In this document: positions 28,202 to 38,333 of the stretch, piece after piece
Position numbering within the stretch: the stretch's first letter is position 1
Layout of the letters: the number at the start of each line of letters is the position of its first letter
Assembly: GCF_001905345.1 (NCBI RefSeq)
Contig: NZ_LFBV01000001.1
Location: 1,933,321 to 1,997,320 of the forward strand
DNA length: 64,000 nt
Direction of reading: 5' to 3'
Origin: Streptomyces uncialis
GTDB lineage: Bacteria > Actinomycetota > Actinomycetes > Streptomycetales > Streptomycetaceae
Translations under genes and position numbers: made by a program
The notes under the pieces: generated by a model
Told to the model about the DNA's origin: nothing
The model's input: the letters and a program-made list of their open reading frames with translations, nothing else
The model's database searches: none

Positions 28202-29206
28202 TCACACCCCCTTCCCGTCGCGCGGTTGCCAGCTCTCGCCCCAGCCCGGCCGGGGCGGCCCCGGATCCGCCACCGGCCCGCCGGACAGCCCGTCCGCCGG
28301 TCCGGTGTGCGCGTGGTACTCCACCGACGCGGCCGTGAGCTGCATGAACGCCTCCTCCAGGGATGCCTGCTGCGGACTCAGCTCATGCAGCACGATCCGG
28401 TGCTCGGACGCCAGCTCGCCCAGCCGCTCGGACGGGTGCCCGTCCACCTCCAGCACCCCGCCGGCCGTCTCCACCACCGTGACCCCGTTGGCGTGCAGCA
28501 CATCGAGCAGCCGCTCCCGCTGCGGGGTGCGCAGCCGGACGTACGACCGTGAGTTCTCCCGGATGAAATCCGCCATCGAGGTGTCCGCCAGCAGCCGCCC
28601 CTGACCGATCACCACCAGATGGTCGGCGGTCAGCGCCATCTCGCTCATCAGATGAGAGGAGACGAAGACGGTACGGCCCTGGGCCGCCAGCGACTTCATC
28701 AGATGCCTGATCCAGTGGATGCCCTCGGGGTCGAGCCCGTTGACCGGCTCGTCGAACATCAGGATGCGCGGATCACCGAGCAGGGCGCCCGCGATACCCA
28801 GCCGCTGGCCCATCCCCAGCGAGAAACCCTTCGCCTTCTTCCCCGCCACCGCCGTCAGCCCGACCGTGTCCAGCACCTCGTCCACCCGGGGCGCGGGAAT
28901 GCCGTTGGACTGCGCCAGACACAGCAGATGGTTGTAGGCGCTGCGCCCGCCGTGCATGGCCTTCGCGTCCAGCAGCGCGCCGATCGCGGTGAGCGGGTCC
29001 TTCAGCCGGTCGTAGTGCTCGCCGTCGATCCGGACCTCACCGGCCGTCGGATGGTCGAGCCCCAGCATCATCCGCATGGTGGTGGACTTCCCGGCCCCGT
29101 TCGGACCGAGGAACCCCGTGACGATCCCCGGCCGGACCGTGAACGTCAACTCGTCGACCGCGACCTTCTCACCGAACCGTTTCGTCAGCCCCTCAAGCTC
29201 GATCAT
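28202..29206 (-). CDS. ABC transporter ATPase, upstream transporter
   Basis: A 334-residue ATPase with P-loop GPNGAGKST, signature FSLGMGQRLGIAGALLGDP and Walker B LMFDEPVNGLDPEG. It is closely similar to the ATPase at 25963-27138 over 300 residues; stretches such as SSHLMSEMALTADHL are identical. The start is ATG 29206 (MIELEGLTKRFG). It is probably the product of a tandem duplication of the ATPase-permease pair. The transported substrate is unknown. Confidence 0.92.
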   Translation of the reverse strand: MIELEGLTKRFGEKVAVDELTFTVRPGIVTGFLGPNGAGKSTTMRMMLGLDHPTAGEVRIDGEHYDRLKDPLTAIGALLDAKAMHGGRSAYNHLLCLAQSNGIPAPRVDEVLDTVGLTAVAGKKAKGFSLGMGQRLGIAGALLGDPRILMFDEPVNGLDPEGIHWIRHLMKSLAAQGRTVFVSSHLMSEMALTADHLVVIGQGRLLADTSMADFIRENSRSYVRLRTPQRERLLDVLHANGVTVVETAGGVLEVDGHPSERLGELASEHRIVLHELSPQQASLEEAFMQLTAASVEYHAHTGPADGLSGGPVADPGPPRPGWGESWQPRDGKGV

Positions 29207-29346
29207 GCGCACCACGCTAAGCCGCGCGGGTTGCTCCTGCCTGTTGTGCGCCCGCGCGCCACCCGCCACGGACGCGCCCGCGCGCCGCCCGGCGCCCGTC
29301 CGGCTGTCGTCTGGCTGCCGTCCCGTCAGCAGGCCCGGACATGGCG

Positions 29347-29380
29347 GTGCCCGGCACGGCGACGAAGCCGTACCGGGCAC
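29347..29380 (-). terminator. hairpin after filP
   Basis: Inverted repeat GTGCCCGGCACGGC (29347-29360) / GCCGTACCGGGCAC (29367-29380), 13 of 14 positions paired, located 35 bases beyond the filP stop. Confidence 0.65.
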
Positions 29381-29414
29381 ACCGGCCGAACCGCCCGAGG
29401 GAGGGCGTAGGTGA

Positions 29415-30350
29415 CTACCGGCCCTGCTGGGCGGGGACACCACGCGAGATCGGCTCGTCCTCGACGGGCGAGGCGGCCGCGGCGACCGCGGCACCCGTGA
29501 GGGTCGCGAGCATCTCGCGCACATTGGTGAGCTGCGCGTTGATGGAGTCACGCCGGTTGGTGAGCGCGGCGAGCTCCCGCTCGGACTCGCTGCGGATGCG
29601 GTCCGCCTTGGCGTTCGCGTCGGCCACGATGTCCTCGGCCTGGCGCTGCGCCGTCTCCACGGTCTGCCGGGCGCGGCGCTCCGCGTCGGTCCGCAGCTTC
29701 TCCGCCTCCAGACGCAGCTGCTCGGCGCGGTGCTCGATCTCCGCGAGACGCTTCTCGGCCTTGGCCTGACGCGACGCCAGGTCCCGCTCCGACTGCTCCC
29801 GGCGCTTGGCGAGGTTCGTCTCGAAGTCCGCGGCGGCCTGGGCGGCCTTCGCACGGGTCTCCTCGAAGAGGGCGTCGGCCTCCTCACGCTTGGACTGCGC
29901 GTCCTTCTGGGCCTCGGCACGCAGCGTGGACGCCTCGCCCTTGGCCTTCTCGACGATCCGAAGACCCTCGTCCTCGGACTTGGCCTTGCGGTCGGCGGCG
30001 AACGTCTCGGCGTCGTTGCGCACCTGCTGGGCGGCCGACTCGGCGAGCTCGCGGTGCTGCTCGGAAGCGCGACGGGCCTCCTCGCGCAGGTCCTTCGCCT
30101 CCTCCTCGGCGAGGCGGAGGATCTTCTCGACGCGCGCGCCGAGCCCGGCATAGGACGGCTCGGCATCGCTGACCTGCGCCTGGGCGTTCTGCGTTTCGAG
30201 GTGAAGTTCCTCGATCCGCTTCTCCAGCGCGGTGATCCGGGTCAGGGCACTGTCGCGATCGGAGACGAGCTTCGAGATTCGTTCGTCCACCTGAGCGCGG
30301 TCGTACCCACGCCGCACAAGCTCGAAGCCGTAGGGGGAAGTGTCGCTCAT
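29415..30350 (-). CDS. filP: filament-forming coiled-coil protein FilP
   Basis: A 311-residue coiled-coil protein of the intermediate-filament-like type that forms a gradient behind growing hyphal tips and gives cells stiffness. The N-terminus (SPYGFELVRRGYDRAQVDERI) is a DivIVA-like motif. Residues about 30-280 are a long heptad-rich helix with many Ala, Glu, Arg and Gln. The tail (AAVAAAASPVEDEP) is short. AGGA lies six bases before the ATG. It lies directly downstream of scy, as in S. coelicolor, and the encoded proteins interact there. Confidence 0.93.
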   Translation of the reverse strand: MSDTSPYGFELVRRGYDRAQVDERISKLVSDRDSALTRITALEKRIEELHLETQNAQAQVSDAEPSYAGLGARVEKILRLAEEEAKDLREEARRASEQHRELAESAAQQVRNDAETFAADRKAKSEDEGLRIVEKAKGEASTLRAEAQKDAQSKREEADALFEETRAKAAQAAADFETNLAKRREQSERDLASRQAKAEKRLAEIEHRAEQLRLEAEKLRTDAERRARQTVETAQRQAEDIVADANAKADRIRSESERELAALTNRRDSINAQLTNVREMLATLTGAAVAAAASPVEDEPISRGVPAQQGR

Positions 30351-30542
30351 GGGGTTCCTGTCGAATGAGACCGGTGAGGTGATCGGGGGAATCCTAGGGG
30401 GCGGAACGGCGTGTCATCGAGCGGATACAGGTTTGATCTGGAGAATGACACCCCTTTTGGGTGGCTGCGGACCCGCGCGCTGCCCGGGGCAGACACACGG
30501 ACGGACAGAGGCCTTCTTAAACCACGAACAGGGCCATTCTGG

Positions 30543-33500
30543 CTAGCCCTCTGACGATTTGCCACCCGAACGGGTGCCGCCGGACGCCGCGCCGGCCTTG
30601 ACACCGGCCCCACCGCCCGCCGCGGGTTTCCCAGCCGGCGGAGCCTCGAAGGACTCCAACGCCTCCAGCACGTCCTGCACCCGCGAGATCTCCGCGTTGA
30701 TGTCCTGCCGGCGGCGGACCAGCACATCGAGCTCACGACGCCCCTCGTCCACCGTGCGCTCGGCCTCCTGCTCGGCCTCCGCCTTGACGCGCTCCGCCTC
30801 ACGGACCAGCCCGGCCGTCTTCGTCTCGGCCTCCTTCAGCAGACCCTCGGCCTTCTTGACCGCGGAGATCCGCACCCGGCTCGCCTCCGAGTTCGCGTCC
30901 GACACCAGCTTCTCGGCCTTCGCCTGAGCCTCGGTCAGCTGCTCCTCGGCGGCCTTCACCAGCGCGTCGCAGCGCTCGCCCGCGGTCCGCATGGCCTCCG
31001 CCGACTCCCGCCGCGCCCGCTCGTGCAGCTCCTCGACCTCACCGGTGATCCGCTCCCGCAGCTCCTCGGTGCGCTCCCGGATCGCCGTCGCGTCGCGGCG
31101 CGCGCCGACCAGCAGCTCGTCCGCGTCCGTACGGGCCCGCTCCACCCGGGTGTTGCCCTCGACGGTGGCCTCCGCGACCAGCCGGTCGGCCTCCGTACGG
31201 GCCGCGCCGACCATCGTGTCGGCCTGCTTCTCGGCCTCCGCCGTCGTCTCACGGGCCTTCGCCTGAGAGTCGTTGCCCAGCTTGTCGGCCTCCGACACGG
31301 CCTCCGTGATGAGCGCGTCGACCTGCTCCGCCGCCTCCGAACGCCGCTTGTTGGCGTCCTTGCGAGCCTCGTCCATCGTCCGCTCCGCCGAAGCACGGGC
31401 CTGGGCGAGCACCTGCTCGGCCTCCGTCCGCGCCTCGGTACGCACCCGCTCGGCCTCCGTACGGGTCCGCTCCGCGTGCTGACGCGCCGAACCGACGGCC
31501 TCCGCCGCCTGCGCCCGCAGCCGCTCGGCGTCCCCGGACGCGTCCGCGATCAGCCGCTCCGCCTTCGCCACGGCCTCCGCGCGCACCCGCTCCGCCTGCT
31601 CGGCGGTCTCCGTACGCAGCAGCTCCGCCTGCCGCTCCGTCTCCGTGCGCAGCGCCTCGGCCTTGCGCGCCGTCTCCGTCCGCAGGAGCTCGGCCTGTTC
31701 CACGGTCTCCGACCGCAGCCGCTCCGCCTCCCGGGTCGCCTCACCGACGAGCCCGTCGGCCTGGCCCGCGGCGTCCGAACGGATACGGTTCGCGTCCTCC
31801 CGGGCCTCGGCACGGGCCTGCGCGGCGTTCTGCTCGGCCGTCGCGATCGTGTCCGACGCCTCGGTACGGGCCCGCTGGGCGTGCTCGTCCGCGTCCTTCC
31901 GGGTCCGGTCGGCCTCGGCGATCGCGTCGGTGACCGTCCGCTCCGCGAGCGCCTTCGCCGCCTCGGTCTCCTCCCGGGCCTCACGGCGCACCCGGGCCGC
32001 GTCCTCCCCGGCCCGCTCCCGCTCGGCGTACGCGTCCGCGCGCACCCGGTCGGCCTCGCCCTGCGCCTCCGTACGGGTGCGCTCCGCCACATGCTCGGCG
32101 GTGCTGCGCAGCCCCGCGATCTCCTCCTGGGCCTGCTCCTGGAGCCCGGCGACCGAGTCCCGGACGGACTGCGCCGTCTGCTCCGCGCCGGTCACCAGCT
32201 CGGTGGCCCGCCGGTCCGCCTCCTCGACCAGCCGGGCCGCCTCCGCCTGCGCCTCGTCCACCCGGACCCGCGCCGACGCCAGCAGCTCCTCGCTCTGCTC
32301 CCTGGCCCGCTGCCGCTCCTGACCGGCCTCCTCGCGAGCGGAACCCAGCAGCTCCTCGGCCTCCCGGCGACGCCGGTCCGCCTCCGTACGGGCGGCGGCC
32401 AGCTCCTCGGCGGCCTCCGTGGCGACCCGCTCGGCCGCCGCGGCGGCTTCCGCGCGCACCCGGTCGGCGGTGTCCTGCGCCTCCGACTTCAGCCGCTCCG
32501 CCTCGGCGGCGGCCTCCGACCGCAGCCGGACCGCGACGTTCTCACCCTCCGCACGGGACTGCGACGCGTCGGCCGCGGCCTCGTCACGCAGCCGGTCCGC
32601 CTCCGCCGTGGCCTGCGACTGGAGCGTACGGACCCGCTCGGCGGCCTCCGCGCGCACCCGGTCCGCCTCCTCGGCGGCCTCCTTGCGCATCCGGTCGGCC
32701 GCCGTACGGGCGTCCTTCAACGACTCCTCGGCACCCGCCAGCCGCTCCTCGGCGCCGGCCCGCAGCCGGGCCACCTCCGTGTCGGCCTCGGCACGCTTGG
32801 CCGCGATCGCCCGCTCGGCCTCCTCGCGCAGCTCCCGGGCCGACTCCTCGGCCGCCGCGATCTGCTCCGCGGCCCGCTCCTCGGCCTCCGCACGGTGCCG
32901 TTCGGCCTCGCCCCGGGTGCGCTCCAGCGTCTCCTCGGCCTGCTTGCGCAGCGCCGTCGCCCGCTCGATGGCCTCGGTACGGACCCGCTCGCTCTCCGTC
33001 TGCGCGGTGCCCCGCAACTCGTCCGCGTCGGCCTTCGACTTGGCCAGCAGCTCCTCGGCGGTCCGGGCCGCCTCCTCGATCTGCTGGACCGCCTCCCGGC
33101 GCGCCTCGCCCCGGATGCGCTCGCCCTCGGCGACCGCGTCGGCCCGCAGCTGCTCGGCCTCGCCGCGCAGCCTGCGCGCCTCCTCCTGGAGCTCGACCGT
33201 CCTGGCCCGGTACTCCTTGGTGTCGTCCTTGGCGGCGCCCTTGAGCTCCTCGGCGATGTCACTGGCCTCGCCCCGCAGCCGCTCCGCCTCCGCCTCGGCC
33301 TCCCGGCGGACCCGCTCGGCCTCCTCGGTGGCCGCCTTGGTGGTGGCCTTCGCGTCCGCCGCCGCCTTGTCCAGGACCTCCTCGGCGGTCCGGGCCGCCT
33401 TCCCCAGCTGCGACGCGGTCTCCTCGGCGGTGACCGTCCTGGCCTTCTCCGCGGCCTCCGCGACGAGCTTCTCCGCCTCGGCCTTCGCGTCGTCGACGAT

Positions 33501-34502
33501 CTGCCCGGCCTCCGCCTTGCTGGCCTCGGCCTCCTTGGTGGCCTCACCGACCAGCCGGGCGACCTGCTCCTTGGCGGTACGGGTGCGCTGCTCGTTCGCC
33601 GACTCGGCGGTCGCGAGCCGCTTGGACGCCGCTTCCTTGGCCTCGTCGAGGACCTTCTCGGCCTCCGCGCGCGCCTCCCGCAGCGCGTCGGTGGCCTGCG
33701 ACATCCGCTCCTCGGCGGTCCGCGCCAGCTCGGTCGCCTGCCGGCGTGCCTCGTCGGACTCGGCGGTACTGCTGCTGCGCAGCTGCTCCGCGTGGTCGGC
33801 GGCCTCCTGGGCCTGCGCGGACGCGGCGTTCAGCAGCCGTTCGGCGTCGGCACGGGCCCGGCGCATCAGCGCCTCGGCCTCGGCGCGGGCGCTCTCCGCC
33901 TCGGCGCCCACCCGCTGACGTGCCTCGTCCGCGACCCGCTGGGCCTCGCCGCGGGCGGCCGCGAGCGCCTGCTCGGCCTCCGCGCGGGACTCGTCGAGCA
34001 GCCTGCGGGCCTGCGACTCGGTACGGGCCCGCAACTGCTCGGCCCACGCGACGTTCTCGTTGACGTGCGACTCGACGGTCGCCCGGCGCTCCGACAGCTC
34101 CTGGTCCAGCTGCTGACGGCGCGAGACGGCCTCGGCGTGCAGCTCCGACTGGAGCCGGGACTGCTGCTCCGCGTGCTCCTGCCGGATGCGCTGGGTCTGG
34201 GCGCGGACGTCACGCAGCTCGCGTTCCGCGTCGGCGCGCAGCTGTTCCGCCTGGATCTGGGCGTTGCGCAGCATCTGCTCGGCCTGGTAGCCGAGGTCCC
34301 CGCCGTCGTAGGCGGGGCGCGTCGCGAGGGACCGACGTGCCTCGTGCAGCTTCGCACGCAGCACCTCGACCTGATAGCCGCGGTCCTCGGCGTGCTGAAC
34401 GGCCTTCTCCCGCTCGGTCTTCAGCCGCTCCATCTCGGCCTCGAACCGAGAGAGGTGGTCGACGTCAGCCCGCTCTCGCTCCTGGCGTTCGTAGCCCCGC
34501 AC
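30543..34502 (-). CDS. scy: polarity scaffold protein Scy
   Basis: A 1319-residue, almost wholly coiled-coil scaffold of the tip-organising centre, known in Streptomyces to bind DivIVA, FilP and ParA. The start (GTG 34502, VRGYERQERERADVDHLSRFEAEMERLK) carries the family N-terminus. From about residue 50 to 1250 the chain is Ala/Glu/Arg-rich with repeated AEAER-, RAEAE- and EEAER-like units of a roughly 51-residue hendecad-type pattern. The C-terminus is Gly/Ser/Pro-rich. The frame is open further upstream (to 34679), but the added residues lack family character. The 192-base spacer to filP should contain the filP promoter. Confidence 0.93.
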   Translation of the reverse strand: MRGYERQERERADVDHLSRFEAEMERLKTEREKAVQHAEDRGYQVEVLRAKLHEARRSLATRPAYDGGDLGYQAEQMLRNAQIQAEQLRADAERELRDVRAQTQRIRQEHAEQQSRLQSELHAEAVSRRQQLDQELSERRATVESHVNENVAWAEQLRARTESQARRLLDESRAEAEQALAAARGEAQRVADEARQRVGAEAESARAEAEALMRRARADAERLLNAASAQAQEAADHAEQLRSSSTAESDEARRQATELARTAEERMSQATDALREARAEAEKVLDEAKEAASKRLATAESANEQRTRTAKEQVARLVGEATKEAEASKAEAGQIVDDAKAEAEKLVAEAAEKARTVTAEETASQLGKAARTAEEVLDKAAADAKATTKAATEEAERVRREAEAEAERLRGEASDIAEELKGAAKDDTKEYRARTVELQEEARRLRGEAEQLRADAVAEGERIRGEARREAVQQIEEAARTAEELLAKSKADADELRGTAQTESERVRTEAIERATALRKQAEETLERTRGEAERHRAEAEERAAEQIAAAEESARELREEAERAIAAKRAEADTEVARLRAGAEERLAGAEESLKDARTAADRMRKEAAEEADRVRAEAAERVRTLQSQATAEADRLRDEAAADASQSRAEGENVAVRLRSEAAAEAERLKSEAQDTADRVRAEAAAAAERVATEAAEELAAARTEADRRRREAEELLGSAREEAGQERQRAREQSEELLASARVRVDEAQAEAARLVEEADRRATELVTGAEQTAQSVRDSVAGLQEQAQEEIAGLRSTAEHVAERTRTEAQGEADRVRADAYAERERAGEDAARVRREAREETEAAKALAERTVTDAIAEADRTRKDADEHAQRARTEASDTIATAEQNAAQARAEAREDANRIRSDAAGQADGLVGEATREAERLRSETVEQAELLRTETARKAEALRTETERQAELLRTETAEQAERVRAEAVAKAERLIADASGDAERLRAQAAEAVGSARQHAERTRTEAERVRTEARTEAEQVLAQARASAERTMDEARKDANKRRSEAAEQVDALITEAVSEADKLGNDSQAKARETTAEAEKQADTMVGAARTEADRLVAEATVEGNTRVERARTDADELLVGARRDATAIRERTEELRERITGEVEELHERARRESAEAMRTAGERCDALVKAAEEQLTEAQAKAEKLVSDANSEASRVRISAVKKAEGLLKEAETKTAGLVREAERVKAEAEQEAERTVDEGRRELDVLVRRRQDINAEISRVQDVLEALESFEAPPAGKPAAGGGAGVKAGAASGGTRSGGKSSEG

Positions 34503-34990
34503 TGCGCGGTCCCATCCGTCCCCTGGTCGCAAAACTCTCCAACGAGCACCGGTCATCCGCCCGAACGGCGCCCCGGGGAATGGTGTCAGATCAACAGCGG
34601 GGTCCGGACTGCCGCCCCGACGCACGCCCTTCGACACCTGGACCCCGGCCATGACCGTCCGGCATACGGGCGGCCGCACACAACCCTACCGGCCCCCGTC
34701 TCCCCGTTGGCCTGGCCGACCACCTTTTCCTGCCCCGGCAGGGGGGTTGTCGCCGCCGCCCGGCCGGAACGGGTCCCTCCCACGGGGTGGCGCCGCCCCG
34801 CGCGCCGGGCTGACACGTGCGAAGTCCCACCCGCCCGCCCCGCCCGTACCCCGCCCCCTCCGACCCCCGCCCGACCCCCCGGTCCGTCCGGTTCCCGCCC
34901 CCCGGCATTCCCCCACAAGAGATCCCCGAAAGTGTTCCACCCCGGCCCCACCCCGAGGTCTGTCCGGGTGGGCGTACTTGTCCCTGTGCG
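34503..34990. other. spacer upstream of scy
   Basis: About 490 bases of very GC-rich DNA containing the presumed scy promoter and long C-rich runs (34850-34915). I see no gene, no clear operator and no RNA gene before the repeat array begins. Confidence 0.4.
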
Positions 34991-35004
34991 GGTACTCCGG
35001 GGGT

Positions 35005-35322
35005 GCGCAGTTCCCCGCGCCCCTGGATGCTGCCCCCTTGCGGTCGTTCGTCGGGTGCGGGTCCGCCCTCGTTTTTGCGCAGTTCCCCGCGCCCCTTTGG
35101 GGGCGCCTCAGCCACTTGCTGTTGCTTTTCGGCATCCTCCTCGTGCAGTCGCATGGCTGCGGGAGGGGGTGGGCGGGAATCTCTGCCCGCAGACTCCGAT
35201 GCTCTTCAGTCGGGCAAGAGGGATGTCCGACCGAGCGCGTTGGAGCGAGGACGGAGAATCCCGACCGGCACCGACCCGAAGAACCGGCCGGACGCGCCCC
35301 AAAGGGGCGCGGGGAACTGCGC
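35005..35322. repeat. repeat array 3
   Basis: Three copies of the 20-mer lie between scy and mce. Two rightward ones (35005-35024 and 35077-35096, 72 bp apart) and one leftward one (35303-35322) flank the composite element. The inner rightward copy runs into GCGCCCC-TTTG-GGGCGC, and the leftward one is preceded by GCGCCCC-AAA-GGGGCGC. This is the only array not between two convergent genes; its leftward copy still abuts the 3' end of leftward mce. Confidence 0.85.
35136..35322 (+). repeat. 187-bp composite element, copy B
   Basis: Same orientation as copy A at 8121. Two alternative stems share GCCCG: GCGGG/CCCGC around AATCTCTG, or CTCTGCCCG with CGGGCAAGAG around 35181-35220. The second stem is also possible in copy C. 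The element ends with the AAA-loop hairpin and the leftward 20-mer. Confidence 0.75.
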
Positions 35323-35380
35323 ACCCCACGGACGACCTGTGCGGGAACGAAGTACGCCCAGCCGGACGGACCTCAGGGGC

Positions 35381-35803
35381 TCACTCGGCCGACGTGACCA
35401 GTTCGGTCAGAACCCCGTGGCAGTCCTTCGGATGAAGGAACGTGATCCGGGACCCCATCGACCCCCGACGAGGCTCGTCGTACAGCACCCGCACCCCCTT
35501 CCCGCGGATCTCCGCCGCGTCCCCGTCCACATCCGCGGTCCCGAACGCGATGTGATGCACCCCCTCGCCGTTCTTCGCGAGCCACTTGCCCACCGGCGAG
35601 TCCTCCCGGATCGGCTGGAGGAGCTGGAGGTACGACGCCCCGCCGTCCCCCGTGGTGTTGATCCTCAGCATGGCCTCGCGGACCCCCTGCTCCTCGTTGA
35701 CCTCGGAGTGGTGGACCTCGAACCCGTACGTGGCACGGTAGAACTCGACGGTCCGGTCGAGGTCGAAGCAGGCGATCCCGATGTGGTCGATACGCGTCAG
35801 CAT
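35381..35803 (-). CDS. mce: methylmalonyl-CoA epimerase
   Basis: A 140-residue VOC-fold enzyme that interconverts (2R)- and (2S)-methylmalonyl-CoA, linking propionyl-CoA carboxylation to the B12-dependent mutase. The N-terminus is LTRIDHIGIACFDLDRTVEFY. The metal-site residues appear in DHIGIA (His), GEGVHHIAFG (His) and the late Glu of LTELV. Length and motifs match the family well. It is divergent from the thiolase gene, 146 bases apart. Confidence 0.94.
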   Translation of the reverse strand: MLTRIDHIGIACFDLDRTVEFYRATYGFEVHHSEVNEEQGVREAMLRINTTGDGGASYLQLLQPIREDSPVGKWLAKNGEGVHHIAFGTADVDGDAAEIRGKGVRVLYDEPRRGSMGSRITFLHPKDCHGVLTELVTSAE

Positions 35804-35949
35804 CCCCCCAGTGCAACCCCGGCCCCCCGGTTACGCAACGTGCGCGCGATCACACCGACCGGGCGATGACCCCGGGCGGCACCGCTCAGTACATTTGAGG
35901 TAAACCCTCGTTCACTCCTCAGCAGCTTGCTGAAAGGGGATCGCCCGTC

Positions 35950-37152
<1,203 letters not shown>

Positions 37153-37227
37153 CACGGCGGCGCCGCGGCGCGTGGGTCCGGGTGCGGTGGCCGTACCTGT
37201 GACCCTGGCGTCGTACGCCTATGACCG

Positions 37228-37246
37228 CGGGTACGGCGTGTACCCG
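37228..37246 (+). terminator. small hairpin between thiolase and meaB genes
   Basis: Seven-bp stem CGGGTAC (37228-37234) / GTACCCG (37240-37246) in the 120-base spacer. It may be a weak terminator or part of the meaB leader. Confidence 0.3.
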
Positions 37247-37272
37247 TCGTCCCACGAAGGGAACCGTGAAGC

Positions 37273-38238
37273 GTGAAGCAGGACGTCTCCTCGCTGGTGG
37301 CACAGGCGCGGGAAGGGCGGCCCCGGGCCGTCGCCCGGCTGATCTCGCTGGTCGAGGGGGCGTCACCCCAGCTGCGTGAGGTGATGGCCGCGCTGGCGCC
37401 GCTGACCGGCAACGCGTACGTCATCGGGCTCACCGGGCCGCCCGGGGTCGGCAAGTCCACCACCACCTCCGCGCTGGTCGGCGCGTACCGGCGGCAGGGC
37501 CGGCGGGTGGGGGTGCTCGCGGTCGACCCGTCCTCGCCGTTCTCCGGCGGGGCGCTGCTCGGGGACCGGGTCCGGATGTCGGACCACGCGTCCGACGCCG
37601 GGGTCTACATCCGGTCGATGGCGACCCGCGGGCATCTCGGGGGCCTCGCCTGGGCCGCGCCGCAGGCGATCCGGGTACTGGACGCCGCCGGGTGCGACGT
37701 GATCCTGGTGGAGACCGTCGGGGTCGGCCAGTCCGAGGTCGAGATCGCCGCGCAGGCCGACACCAGTGTGGTGCTGCTCGCGCCCGGGATGGGCGACGGT
37801 ATCCAGGCCGCGAAGGCGGGCATCCTGGAGATCGGTGACGTGTACGTGGTGAACAAGGCCGACCGGGACGGGGCGGACGCGACGGCCCGGGAGCTGAACC
37901 ACATGCTCGGGCTCGGGGAGGCCCGGCGGCCCGGGGACTGGCGTCCGCCGATCGTGCGGACCGTCGCGTCCCGGGGGGAGGGGATCGACGAGGTCGTCGC
38001 GGCCCTGGAGAAGCACAAGGGGTGGATGGACGAGCGGGGGGTGCTGGTCGACCGGCGGCGGGAGCGGGCCGCGAAGGAGATCGAGGTGATCGCGGTCACG
38101 GCGCTGCGGGAGCGGCTCGCGGATGTGCACGGGGGGCAGCGGGTGCGGGTTCTCTCGCTCGCGGAGCGGGTCCTGGCGGGCGAGCTCGATGCCTACGCGG
38201 CGGCGGACGAGGTGACGCGGGCGCTGGCCTCCGGGTGA
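37273..38238 (+). CDS. meaB: methylmalonyl-CoA mutase-associated GTPase MeaB
   Basis: A 321-residue G3E P-loop GTPase that guards cofactor loading of B12-dependent acyl-CoA mutases. The P-loop GPPGVGKST is at residues 55-63; further family signatures are VLAVDPSSPFSGGALLGDRVRM, DVILVETVGVGQSE and the base-specificity NKAD motif (VVNKADRDGAD). The GTG start follows GAAGGGAACCGTGAAGC. The likely client is IcmA or a methylmalonyl-CoA mutase encoded elsewhere. Confidence 0.95.
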   Translation: MKQDVSSLVAQAREGRPRAVARLISLVEGASPQLREVMAALAPLTGNAYVIGLTGPPGVGKSTTTSALVGAYRRQGRRVGVLAVDPSSPFSGGALLGDRVRMSDHASDAGVYIRSMATRGHLGGLAWAAPQAIRVLDAAGCDVILVETVGVGQSEVEIAAQADTSVVLLAPGMGDGIQAAKAGILEIGDVYVVNKADRDGADATARELNHMLGLGEARRPGDWRPPIVRTVASRGEGIDEVVAALEKHKGWMDERGVLVDRRRERAAKEIEVIAVTALRERLADVHGGQRVRVLSLAERVLAGELDAYAAADEVTRALASG

Positions 38239-38333
38239 GGGCCCTGTCCGGCGGGACGCAATTGTCCCTGTGGGGGTCGTTCTGGGTCTGTCCGGCTGGG
38301 CGTACTTCGTTCCTGTGCCGTCGTTCGTGGGGT

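Noticed and set aside
31023..35435. Rightward open frame of 1470 codons opposite scy
   Set aside because: It is the antisense image of the repetitive coiled-coil gene; its Leu/Arg/Gly repeats reflect the Ala/Glu-rich codons of Scy.
37153..37272. Cobalamin riboswitch before meaB or icmA
   Set aside because: I found no B12-box-like sequence or suitable long leader; the spacers are 120 and 84 bases and hold only a small hairpin or a palindrome.
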